Source: Prostheceraeus crozeri
Taxonomy: Eukaryota; Platyhelminthes; Polycladida; Euryleptidae
Length of the DNA stretch: 64,000 nt
Direction of reading: 5' to 3'
Assembly (NCBI GenBank): GCA_907163375.1
Contig: CAJQUW010007096.1
Span: forward strand, 124,001-188,000
The notes below the pieces were generated by a model that ran no database searches, had not been told where the DNA came from, and saw nothing but the letters and a program-made list of their open reading frames with translations. The translations under genes were made by a program, and so were the position numbers. This document shows positions 25,023-34,908 of this stretch, one piece after another (position 1 is the stretch's first letter; every line of letters starts with the position of its first letter).

Positions 25023-25567
25023 AATCATTTATCAGATTAGACACTGGACAAATAATTCAGGCTTTAATTCCATTTTGGTAGGAAACTTATGATAATGATA
25101 AAATCTATATTGAATCTGGGGAAGACTTCTGTAGAAGCCTAGTGATATACACGTACAATTCAATATTTTTGTTTCAAGTATTCGATATCATAATACTTTC
25201 AAGTTTTTGTTTTGGACGTTGCGAATAATTATCAATTAATTCCACCGTACATGTTCATCTGACATCGGTATTAAGCATTTCAAAATGCAGTATAGACTAC
25301 TGAAGACTGATTGCCTCATACTGCTTCACGATGTTGACAAAAATGCACATATACAGGGCTAAAAAGAGAATTCCCATAACAGCGAATTCCCAAAATAGCG
25401 AATTCTCAGACATATGCTATTACATAATCATTTATCAGATTAGACACTGGACAAATAATTCAGGCTTTAATTCCATTTTGGTAGGAAACTTATGATAATG
25501 ATAAAATCTATATTGAATCTGGGGAAGACTTCTGTAGAAGCCTAGTGATATACACGTACAATTCAAT

Positions 25568-25872
25568 ATTACAAAGAACAATACGCAGATTTTTTTATTT
25601 GTTTCATGAAAGAAAAAATTTTGAGAATCTATGCGAAGATCTTTATGTGTATTTTTCAAAATCCCATTAAGTAAGACACTGCTTTCGCATCGGTTCAAGT
25701 CATTGGAGAGGTATTGCTCACGCAAGCGGGCAAGTTTCTCATTCAAATGCGCGTATTTAGTCTTTCTTCTCTTTGGTGGAGCACCACAATCCAATTGAGC
25801 AATCTTGACTAGGGTCATCTTTTGCTCGTCAGCAAAGACGGAGATGATCTTGAACACATTTGGATGTGCTCG
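25568..25872 (-). CDS. MULE transposase, C-terminal segment after the copia insertion
   Basis: Reading down from 25872 the minus strand continues in the same frame with HPNVFKIISVFADEQKM, then a basic stretch PPKRRKTKYAHLNEKL and a short tail. HPN(I/V) following ...GR is the usual continuation of this protein family. The real stop is uncertain: the frame continues into the terminal-repeat-derived sequence toward 25435. Confidence 0.75.
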
Positions 25873-26197
25873 TGTTGAGTTATCAATCCTTGTTCAGGTT
25901 ATTTTATTTCAAGTTCATGTATTTGACAACTACATTTTATTTTTCATTATCATCATGTTACTATAATTTCATCCCAAGTAGAGTCCTTTCATAGATATTC
26001 ATGTACATTCATTGTTCATCTAGTTATTGTTGTTTCCAAGATATCAAACACTGTCGTGTACTGATTTTTCTGGTCACGGTCTAGTTGAGATGTACTCTCC
26101 CATATAAATGCTTGCTGCATGCATGACATGTGCTATCCTGGTGAAATACAGTACAACTGCGCACGCACGAGACGCCTTCTCTATGAAAACCTCAAGA
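25873..26197 (+). repeat. copia 5' LTR
   Basis: 325 bases, from tgttgag to ctcaaga, so the ends are short inverted repeats (TGTTGAG versus TCTTGAG). A TATA-like box catataaat lies at about 26102-26110, consistent with the LTR promoter. Confidence 0.93.
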
Positions 26198-26213
26198 GGT
26201 TATGGGCCCAGCG
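26198..26213 (+). promoter_or_regulatory. copia primer-binding site (initiator tRNA-Met half)
   Basis: ggttatgggcccagcg follows the LTR directly. Drosophila copia has ggttatgggcccag at the same place, complementary to the anticodon region of initiator tRNA-Met, used as a half-tRNA primer. Confidence 0.82.
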
Positions 26214-27050
26214 GCAACGACGCGAATTGGAGGCAAATTATTTTCAATGGTTTGGCAGAGGCGTACACTATATGGGAAACAAGATTCCTGAACTACTTAT
26301 ACACAATCGAGCCGGCGTTACAGAAAGCAATCTTACCTTGCGAGCCTGGAGTGGCAGACGACAAAGACTTTGACGTGAAGAACAAGCGCGCATTCGCTGA
26401 ATTGGTTCAGCGCCTTGACGAGCGGTCTCTTCATTTGGTTGTGGTGGATGCTAACAACGACGTCGTGGTGCGCTTGCAATTCTTCGAAACTATTACCAAA
26501 GTACGGAGAAGCCTAGAATACTCACCTTGTACGAGGAGCTTACAACACTACGCATGTCACCAGAAGAAGATGTCACAGATTACAGATCAGAGCGGAAAGG
26601 GCGGCAACTGGTCTCAATGCAGCAGGAGAAACAATCACGGACAATCTTGTTATTGCAATGATCCTGAAAGGCCTACCTCAAGAATACAAGCCTTTTGTCG
26701 TGATTCAAGCCCATTTGGACAAGAAGAAGACGATCGCAGAATTCAAAGCATCTTTAAGAAATTTTGCTAGCAGTGAAGCAATGCGACCAGTCTCCAATAC
26801 AGTTATGCAAGTACAAGCAAAAGGTAATCAATACTCAAAGAAGACGAAATGCTTTTCATGTGGTGGTCAAGGCCATTCAGCAAGGAACTGCAAGAAGAAA
26901 GATTCTCTGACATGTGGGTATTGTCACAAGAAAGGTCATGTCGAGAAAGTATGTTTTGGGAAGCAGAAGGGAGAACCGAAAGCAAGCTCAAATCACACTG
27001 TATCAACAACATTCAGCTTCATGGTGTCACAAGAAGCCTGTTTCAATTCC
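26214..27050 (+). pseudogene. copia gag region
   Basis: Contains a UBN2-like gag region (..WETRFLNYL.. early, GLPQEYKPFV later) and two CCHC zinc knuckles, CFSCGGQGHSARNC at about 26851-26892 and CGYCHKKGHVEKVC at about 26920-26961. Gag forms the particle that packages the element RNA. Most copia relatives have one knuckle; two occur in some. The copy is interrupted. Confidence 0.85.
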
Positions 27051-29940
27051 CTGCTAATTGACTGTGGCGCTACTACTCATATCGTTAACTCAGCTGACTG
27101 CTTTATTGGATACGATTCGAATTTCGATGCTGCAAGTCACTTCATCGAAATGGCCGATGGTAGACGAAGCAATGAACTCGCAGTTGCGCGTGGAGATGCA
27201 GAATTCAAAACCAATGATTCGAATGGTGAAGAATGCAGAATCGTTCTGCGAAACGCGTTACTCGCTCCGAAGTTCAAGACAAGTCTATTTTCTGTCCGAG
27301 TAGCCGTTGATGCAGGAGCCATGGTGCTGTTTCAACAAGGAATCTTCTGAGCTGAGAGCGGGAGAATCCATCATCAAATTCGTGGAGAAAGGACCACTGT
27401 ATTATCTCCCTGTCGACTCCTACTCAAAGTGTGCAGTTACAAGATCTCTATCTCAATGGCATCAAGCTCTTGGTCACATGAATTACGAAGACCTGTTGAA
27501 ACTCCAAGAAGTGACAAATGGCATGAAGATATCCGACAAAGAAAGACCTCCTCACTGCAAGACGTGTACACTGGGCAAGCAAACAAGAACTCCAAAATGC
27601 AACGATACAAGAATTCCTCATGCAACAGAACCATTACAAAGAGTGCATTCAGACTTATGCGGTCCAATCGATCCCATTGCTCGCGGTGGCTACAAGTACG
27701 TAATGAACTTTGTTGACGAATATTCGAGTATGGTGTTCCTCTACTTCTTGCGGTCCAAGGATGAGACAACACAAGCGCTCAAGAATTTCCTATCCGATGT
27801 TGCTCCAATCGGTCGACCCAAAGAAATCCACAGCGATAATGGTCAAGAATTGTCAATCAAGAATTTCAAAATGTCCAACAAGACAATAGAATCAAGCAGG
27901 ACGACTACGGCCCCCTACTCGTCCTACCAAAATGGAAAATCTGAACGCATGTGGCGAACACTGATGGAGACTGCACGGTGCCTCATTGCTGAAGCCAGCA
28001 TTCCAAAGTTCCTCTGGTGCTATGCAGCAAGACACGCTCAATATCTTCGAAATAGAAGCTACCAAAGAAGGACGAAGAAGACGGCCTATGAACTCTTCAC
28101 TGGTATAAAACCCGACATACAAGGAGTTCATGCGTTTGGTTCTTCTTGCCAGATCTACAAAGAAGGCCAGAAAGGCATGCTCGATGCTAGAGGAGAAGAT
28201 GGAATTTATCTTGGCATCGATCCCAGGAGTCAAGCCTTTCACATCCTGAAGCGATCGACTAACCAGATTGTGTCCTCAAGAAATGTGCACGTATTTGATC
28301 AAGTTCCTGAGCCGATGGTTTCCGAAGAAATATCCAGGATTCAAGATCAAACAATTACAAACGAGTTGGATGAAACGGCGAAATTCAAGAAGCTGATTCC
28401 ACCGAGAGAAGGTATCCGGCAAGAGAACGAAGACCTCCTGAGTACCTAAACTATGATTGCTTCACGACAATAAATTACGCTTATTCGGCAGTTGCAAGCC
28501 TTCCTACTACATACGAAGATGCAATTAACAATGAGAACTCAGATAAATGGAAAGCGGCAATGGATTCAGAAATGCAGAATTCACGAAAGAAATGAAACCT
28601 GGGAGCTCGTGAAGATGACAGCGGACAAGAATTTGATACAAGGAAAATGGGTATATACAATCAAGCAAGGAAATGACAAAGATAAGGCTGTGTACAAGGC
28701 TCGATACGTGGCGAAAGGGTACAGTCAAACTTACGGTACAGAGTTTGACGAAACCTACAGTCCTACAACCCGATTTACAACTATCCGCGTTCTTCTTCAA
28801 AAAGCTGCAAACGAGAAGTTACTTCTGCACCAGATGGATGTCAAAGCAGCCTATCTCAATGCACCTATTGACAAAGAACTCTACATGGCCCAACCTAGCG
28901 GATATGGTCAAACGGGTGGAATGCGAATGGTGAGAAACTCATCTGTCGTCTCAAGAAGTCGATATATGGACTCAAGTAAAGTGGTCGGAATTGGTTTTGC
29001 ACTCTCACGGAATTCCTCGAATCGGTGGGCTTCGTCCAGAACAACGTGGATCCATGTGTATATTCCAAGGAAGACGAAAATGGCAAATGCACAATACTCT
29101 TCTGGGTGGACGACATCATTATTGCATGTCCGGACCTGTCTCAAATCATCGAAGTAAAAGCCTTACTCAATACGCGGTTCAAAATGGACGATCGAGGAGA
29201 GCTACGATGGTTCCTCGGTATAGACTTCAAGCGACTTGATGATGGCAGCTATCAAATGGATCAAGATCGTTACGTGAACGTTATCCTTCAACGGTTCGGG
29301 ATGGAGAATTCGAAACCTGTGAAGACGCCTGCTGATCCTGCTATCAAATTACAAAAAAGCAACCACAGAAGATATGCAAGAATTCGGCAAACATCAATTC
29401 AATTACAGACAAGCAGTTGGCAGTCTGATCTATCTCACGAGTGGTACGCGACCGGACATATGCTGGATAGTATCTCGATTATCCCAATTCCTGGACCAAC
29501 CTGGCTACTCACACATGGTTGCCTGCAAGCGCGTACTACGCTATCTCAAAGGCACGATGGGTCAAAGTCAGCTGATATTCTCAACCTCGAACGGATGTTT
29601 GAGTGGCTACTCAGACTCGGACTGGGGCAACGATCCTGACGACCGGAAGTCAACAACAGGATTTATCTTCTGCCTGGGATCTTCACCAGTGAGCTGGAAG
29701 ACGAAGAAGCAGCAGTCTGTTGCGCTTTCATCCTGCGAGGCGGAGTACGTGGCTATGGCGGAGGCTGCGAAAGAGGCAGTGTATCTACGACAACTCATTC
29801 AATCCCTTGGATTTGTGTGCGATCAACCTACTAACATTTTCTGTGATAACCAAGGAGCATTGAAATTACAAGCTAACAATGGTAAGCAGCATAGCGATCC
29901 AAGCACATTGACATTAAATATCATTTTGTACGTGATTTAA
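27050..29940 (+). pseudogene. copia pol region (protease, integrase, RT, RNase H)
   Basis: In order: aspartic protease (LLIDCGATTHIV, about 27050), pre-integrase finger (HQALGHMNYEDLL ... CKTCTLGK, about 27460-27580), integrase core (HSDLCGP, HSDNGQEL, SERMWRTLMETARC, about 27640-27990), reverse transcriptase (FDETYSPTTRF, MDVKAAYLNA, catalytic FWVDDIII, about 28740-29130), RNase H (DSDWGNDPDDRKSTTG, SCEAEYVAMAEAAKEAVYL, about 29610-29800). All expected domains are recognisable; the coding region is broken in several places. Confidence 0.92.
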
Positions 29941-30046
29941 CTGGCATTACTTTTTCATATGTAGAGTCTGAAAACAACATTTCTGATTTCTTAACCAAAC
30001 CCCTTGGTATTTCTAAATTTTCTGATGTAATACGTAAACTTCGGAT

Positions 30047-30056
30047 TGAAGGGGGG
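30047..30056 (+). promoter_or_regulatory. copia polypurine tract
   Basis: gaagggggg immediately before the 3' LTR, the usual plus-strand priming site. Confidence 0.88.
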
Positions 30057-30388
30057 TGTTGAGTTATCAATCCTTGTTCAGGTTATTTTATTTCAAGTTC
30101 ATGTATTTGACAACTACATTTTATTTTTCATTATCATCATGTTACTATAATTTCATCCCAAGTAGAGTCCTTTCATAGATATTCATGTACATTCATTGTT
30201 CATCTAGTTATTGTTGTTTCCAAGATATCAAACACTGTCGTGTACTGATTTTTCTGGTCACGGTCTAATACGTTGTTGAGATGTACTCTCCCATATAAAT
30301 GCTTGCTGCATGCATGACATGTGCTATCCTGGTGAAATACAGTACAACTGCGCACGCACGAGACGCCTTCTCTATGAAAACCTCAAGA
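30057..30388 (+). repeat. copia 3' LTR
   Basis: 332 bases, the same as the 5' LTR apart from 7 extra bases near 30268. Followed by the target duplication gctcg. Confidence 0.93.
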
Positions 30389-30537
30389 GCTCGTCCCACA
30401 ATATCCTTCAACTTTCTATGCCAGCCTTCCAGATGATTTGTCGTCCGGATGCTGTCACTTTCGAAGTGATTCCACACTGAAATCAAATGATGTTCGAGTG
30501 CATGTGGGGAAACCAAACTTGTAAACATTCAATTATA
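30389..30537 (-). CDS. MULE transposase, middle segment before the copia insertion
   Basis: Minus-strand SLVSPHALEHHLISVWNHF, then RTTNHLEGWHRKLKDIVGRA. WN..., R.TN..EGWH is the conserved region after the transposase core in FLYWCH/MULE proteins. The frame is cut within the alanine codon by the copia element. The matching continuation is at 25872 and below. Confidence 0.8.
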
Positions 30538-30843
30538 CAAGTGTCAATTTACAAGTATTGCACAAGGAAAAACTTATCATAAAGTGTGACCGTTCTGCAG
30601 TTTAGGCCACTAGTCCTTGTCAGTATATCCTATACGAGTATTTTGAATTATTTGTAAATTAATCAATTCTCAAAGAGATGGGAAATGTCATATTAGTCAG
30701 TCACATCACATTCAGTTTGATACTGAAACTATTACTCAAACATGATTATTACGGACAACGCAGTACATTTGGTTCTTGAATGTATGTTTATGCACGCACG
30801 TATATATGCTACATGTGCAGTTATATTCTCAAATGAAACTCAC

Positions 30844-31915
30844 CGGAAATGGGGAAGGTTGCTGTACCACTATCCACCCAGAAAGACGAAACGTAGTTGA
30901 TGAACTCGTCAACTGCAGGGTACTGCTCCATAGGGGCGTCGCCGATTATCTCCAACCAGAAGTCCTCAACGTCGTGGATAGGCAGGAACGGTAGGGCAAG
31001 TATCAGGCGTGCCCATTTTTGAAATTCCTCATCTTCTTGATAGGCAGTCGACAATCCCAGCGATTGAAGTTTATTCCAAATACATTGAGAAAAATGAAAG
31101 AGACAACCCTTCATTTCTGTGAGGCCACCCTTCATTTCAGTCCAAGCAACATGAGCTGCTTTTTCGAAGTCCAGCATGACTTGCCGGGGCTTGAGCACCA
31201 ATCCACTCTTCGCCAACACAGAATCAATTCCTGCTATGGCCTGTTTGTATATGTCGGCTGTCTTCTCAGGCAGTAGCAGATATACCAGCGGCATCATCGT
31301 TCCTTTGTACATTGCGTGCAAGGTGTATATTTGAGCGAACAATTGCGGTGTTGAGTAGAATGTACCGTCGCCGTAAATAGTTTCTGCCGCCGCTAAGATG
31401 TCTAATGTTTTTTGGCTGGAGAACCCAAGAATCCTCTTTGGACCCTTCGAATCGATGATGAGGAATTCCTTCCCGTCGACCACTGGCAAGCAATCAGGTA
31501 CCTCAATTTCTGATGTGGTGCTCGGAAAGGGTGGCAATGACTTCCGTCTCTCACGGTATATCGACGACCGTACTGCATCATAGGTGGGGAGGGTACCGAT
31601 GATGTCGCTTTGGCGTGAAGCGTAGTCTCTGACGACGGAGTCATAGACCTTCTGCATCGGCGCGTCGGTGTTGGTCTTTGCCATCTCCTTCAGCTCGGCC
31701 TTCATGCGGAGTGCATTGTTGCTGATGTCGTCCGGGGCATGAGAATGGGGTTTCTCTGAGAGAAGGTCGTCACCTTTCGTAATCAGAGTCGCTGAGCACT
31801 TGATGCATCTCCAATACTTCTTATCGAGTACCAATTTGGTGCAACGGTATCGGTAGCCATGTCTGATGATGTGGACTCCACCTTTCTGACTTGGAAGATA
31901 CTCGACGGAATTCAT
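30844..31915 (-). CDS. MULE transposase, N-terminal exon (FLYWCH finger + transposase core)
   Basis: About 357 codons from ATG 31915. Residues about 5-65 form a FLYWCH-type zinc finger (KGG..., YRCTK, YWRC..C, then HSHAPD). Residues about 185-290 form the MULE transposase core, with IYGDGTF (first acidic residue), the second in VMLDFEKAA, and CLFHFSQCIWNKLQ, a conserved Cys/His block. MULE transposases cut and paste DNA at the element's inverted repeats in the nucleus. The open frame runs on a few codons to 30821, but SG/gtgagt at 30838-30844 looks like a splice donor, and the next coding block starts near 30528. The phases I could test do not join cleanly, so either the acceptor is elsewhere or there is an indel. 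Confidence 0.82.
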
Positions 31916-32274
31916 CACAACTCAATTGTAATCTTTCAACTTTGTAGAAACCAACTTATAAAGAGAAATAGGCAATTATGTTTGATTTGACACTTGATGG
32001 AAGTAGGGCATGTTTTATTTGATCAATTTTGGCAGGTCCATTCCACCTTCAAATTCATTTTGAAATACGATCATCCTTTTTGACACTTGAGAAGTGTCAA
32101 CTTATTTGCGTTTACCTCAATCAGAAAGCCCGATCTATTGTTACAGTTGACTTGGCTGATTGATAACAACGCTCATCAAGAGGATGACGCAATAATTGAT
32201 GAAGATGGGCTAATTGTCATTCCATCCCTCATCAAATTGTGGTATTCTTATCTGATTTTTGATGAGGTAACAGT

Positions 32275-32396
32275 ATATGTCTGAGAATTCGCTATTATGA
32301 GATTCGCTATATTGGGAATTCGCTATTATGGGAATTCTCCATTTTGGGATTCGATATTATGACACTTCGCTATTTTGACCTTCGCTATTTCGGGAC
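32275..32396 (-). repeat. MULE right terminal inverted repeat
   Basis: Reverse complement begins gtcccgaaatagcgaa and contains about six variants of a 15-18 base word ending in agcgaa, tcgaa or gagaatt. It ends at the same gaattctcagacatat as the left repeat. Confidence 0.8.
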
Positions 32397-32405
32397 GACC
32401 CCTCC

Positions 32406-33788
32406 ATCATTAAAGAAATTGGTATTCTTAGTACATTTCTCACCATATGCTCCTGATATAGATGGCAACGATGACCTTTAGTTCCCTCTCATTGACAAAA
32501 AGAGATTCGGGACTGGGAGGCTAAAACATGAGAGAAATATAATTTCAAGTCATTCAGTTCCCCAGACACACAGAGTATTCGATTAAAATGTAGTTGAGAG
32601 TTGATTGATACCACATGATCACAAATATCTTCTGTGTTTAGCCTCAGGTGGGCGACACTTGGCCCACCGGCACATACGAGTATTGAGTGGCCCGCGGACA
32701 TTATTTGAATCAGTGATGTGAAAATGGCCGACTCCGACTTTGACTTTTGAAAGGTCCCTCTAAGGTTGAGGGATCTTCTTCAGAATTCGCAGAGTCATTA
32801 ATTAGTAACAAAATGAGCAATACACTGTCACAATAATTCATATTCAAATGTTCACAAACCATGTGCCTTTCGTTACGAAAATGTTCTCTGCATGAAAGTA
32901 AGTAAAAGGCCATCAACTGCGCGGGTTAATGCTAAGTCACATGGCGTTTAATGTATTGCTGAGCATGTTTCACAACGCAATTCACCACGTTGCAATAAGC
33001 CTATAAATATATTGAGCAGGCTGCGTAGTGCGTATGAAGGAACTCAACCACAGGAAGATGGACAATGTGATTTTTAGAAGTCAGCATTTCTTTTGATAAG
33101 TGCTCTTGCTAGATTGTGCCTATTTGTATTTAACACCAATATATTTTGCACTCGAATGGCATCATTGAGTACACGGGCATCGTTAATGGAGCCTCTGCGC
33201 GGCTTTTGAAATCCGATATGTCTAGGTGACGTGGTCTATGTATACATACATATACCTGGTCTATGTATTTAAACAAATTCATGTCATTTTGCATAGTACG
33301 ACATATACATGTAGGTGGTTGGATGTGCTGTAGGTAGAGACCATTATTTTTCGATGAAAGTCAGTCATTTTGTCATATTACCAATAGGGTCAAACTACTA
33401 GAATTCAATAACACAAATTACAAGCTTTCGCAACTTAGTCAAGCATATTCACTTTTCATCATTGAAAAAAGATAATAGAATGAAAAAATAAAATTCATTA
33501 ATGATAGTGAACTAAACAAAATGGCTGTATACAATACTGCCATGTTTATACATTTACTTGCACAAAATGGACATACGACCACTACAATACATAGTAGTCT
33601 ACAGCAGCTTTAATGCATGGCTCAAAACTATAGTCTGAACTTACTACTGCTTTTTAAAATTGGTGGCCGCGGGACAGTAGGCCTGCTTGTAGCCCGCTAT
33701 TAGAACTTGGTTGCCCACCTCGAGCTAAGGACTGTGAAACGACTGTGCTCATACGACTCTGATGACCTAGTTCTGTTAAGCGTTGACC
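32406..33788. other. right flank of the MULE host repeat
   Basis: The right part of the older repeat into which the MULE jumped: recognisable at 32410-32640 and again near 33735-33765 by matching the inverted copy at 22880-23360. Between these, about 32700-33700, nothing was recognised. Confidence 0.55.
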
Positions 33789-34560
33789 CACAGAGTAAGC
33801 ATATTTTAGGTAGGGTAGCAACTCAGTATTAATTGAATCCCCAATGTGTTTACAGTTTCGATTTCATTAAATGAACTCGAGTTGAGACTCAGTACCAAAT
33901 TTCAGATAAGCAAATTTTCGCAGTTTTGAAGAAATTTCCACGGAATTGACTGATCATGATACAGAAGGAAAACAGAATGAATAATAGTATTTTATCAAAG
34001 TATTTTACAAATCCTCAGTGTCATAACAATCTTGGAGTGGTAGATGTTTCTTAAATTAATAATTCGATGGGTTGTGCTATTTCTTCAATTCTCAGCCTTT
34101 GTAAGAGTATTTTCTTAGGTGTAATCATATCACAAACTGCTCACCATCTATCTGATTGAGAAAAATATCATAATCAAAGACAATGATCATAATTAATTTT
34201 AAAAGATGTAAATAGTTGTACATTATTATTCAGATTCAAGAAATCAAACATAAATTTGGTGAATCATAAAATCATGCCGATGAAAAGCGAATTAAGAACT
34301 TGAAATTTCGGCCAAGAAGCACAACGATATCTCAACATTTCCATGGAGACTTGCATTAGAATGTGGTTCATGAAATTTTCTTGATAATCATCTGAGTTTC
34401 CGCTTCATTAAGATGCATGTTAGCTAATGTTCACTCTTATCGACATCTAATCAATTTTATACTACTTATATACTGGTTTCACGTCGCTAGTACATAAACA
34501 AAGGAATAATTTTTAAAGGCTTCGCATCTTAAAAAGTGTTCAAATATTCAATAATTTATT
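33789..34560 (+). mobile_element. T1 family copy, left arm of the Penelope palindrome
   Basis: Starts cacagagtaagcatat, ggtagggtagcaactcag and follows the T1 interior (attcagattcaagaaat, catgccgatgaaaa, tccgcttcattaagatgc). Its right end is lost before the Penelope-like sequence. Confidence 0.65.
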
Positions 34561-34737
34561 CATATGTGCTGATTTTTCGCTAGCACTCGAAGAAGTGGAT
34601 ACTGTAGTAGCCTAACTAATTATCAGTAGGGCCTATGTAGCAATGCCCGCATGTCAGCTTCATATTGCATGTTCAATCTGACCAGTTATAAGGCTAATTT
34701 TTTAAATTCGCGAAAGCTTGATTAAAATAAATGTATT

Positions 34738-34908
34738 TATTTTCATGAAAGTAAAATATACGAATAAGCCTAACTGCTGGTTTTTATTTTTCATAATTTT
34801 CATCGTTATGACGGCCTGATCACATAAAAAGGAAATAAAACAGAGCATGCAATAGATGTTACAAAATTCAAAATATACAAAGAAATCAGAAAAGCAAGCT
34901 TTGGCACT
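34738..34908 (-). repeat. PLE left inverted terminal repeat
   Basis: Imperfect reverse complement of 37604-37772. It overlaps the first codons of the long reverse transcriptase frame, so the true start of the protein is probably inside the frame, not at 34856. Confidence 0.82.

Larger units (their letters stand above)
24312..25570 (+). repeat. tandem segmental duplication spanning the left MULE end
   Basis: The first copy is 24312-24474 plus 24956-25167. The second copy is 25199-25360 plus 25361-25570. The two blocks are nearly identical between copies, but the second lacks the 480 bases (24475-24955) that hold the AT-rich spacer and the outer MULE terminus. So a unit of about 0.9 kb was duplicated and one copy then lost its middle. 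Confidence 0.85.
25873..30388 (+). mobile_element. Ty1/copia LTR retrotransposon, fossil copy
   Basis: A complete-length element of about 4.5 kb: two LTRs, primer-binding site, gag, protease, integrase, reverse transcriptase, RNase H, polypurine tract, in the copia order (integrase before reverse transcriptase). It is flanked by the 5-bp target duplication gctcg (25868-25872 and 30389-30393). The target was the coding sequence of the MULE transposase, in opposite orientation. The two LTRs look identical apart from a 7-base length difference, so the insertion is young, yet the internal coding region is interrupted in several places and looks non-functional. Confidence 0.95.
24937..32396 (-). 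mobile_element. Mutator-like element (MULE) with FLYWCH transposase, interrupted by a copia element
   Basis: The two ends are inverted: gacccgaaatagcgaa at the left, gtcccgaaatagcgaa at the right in reverse complement, followed on both sides by variable tandem words (cccataatagcgaattcc, caaaatatcgaa) and closing with gaattctcagacatat. The left terminal block is about 85 bases and the right about 120, differing in subrepeat number. Nine-base near-duplications agcctctcc (24928-24936) and gacccctcc (32397-32405) flank it, the length expected for MULEs. The transposase is on the minus strand. About 4.5 kb of the span is a younger copia insertion. Without it the element would be near 2.9 kb, including a duplicated left segment of about 0.4 kb. 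Confidence 0.82.
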
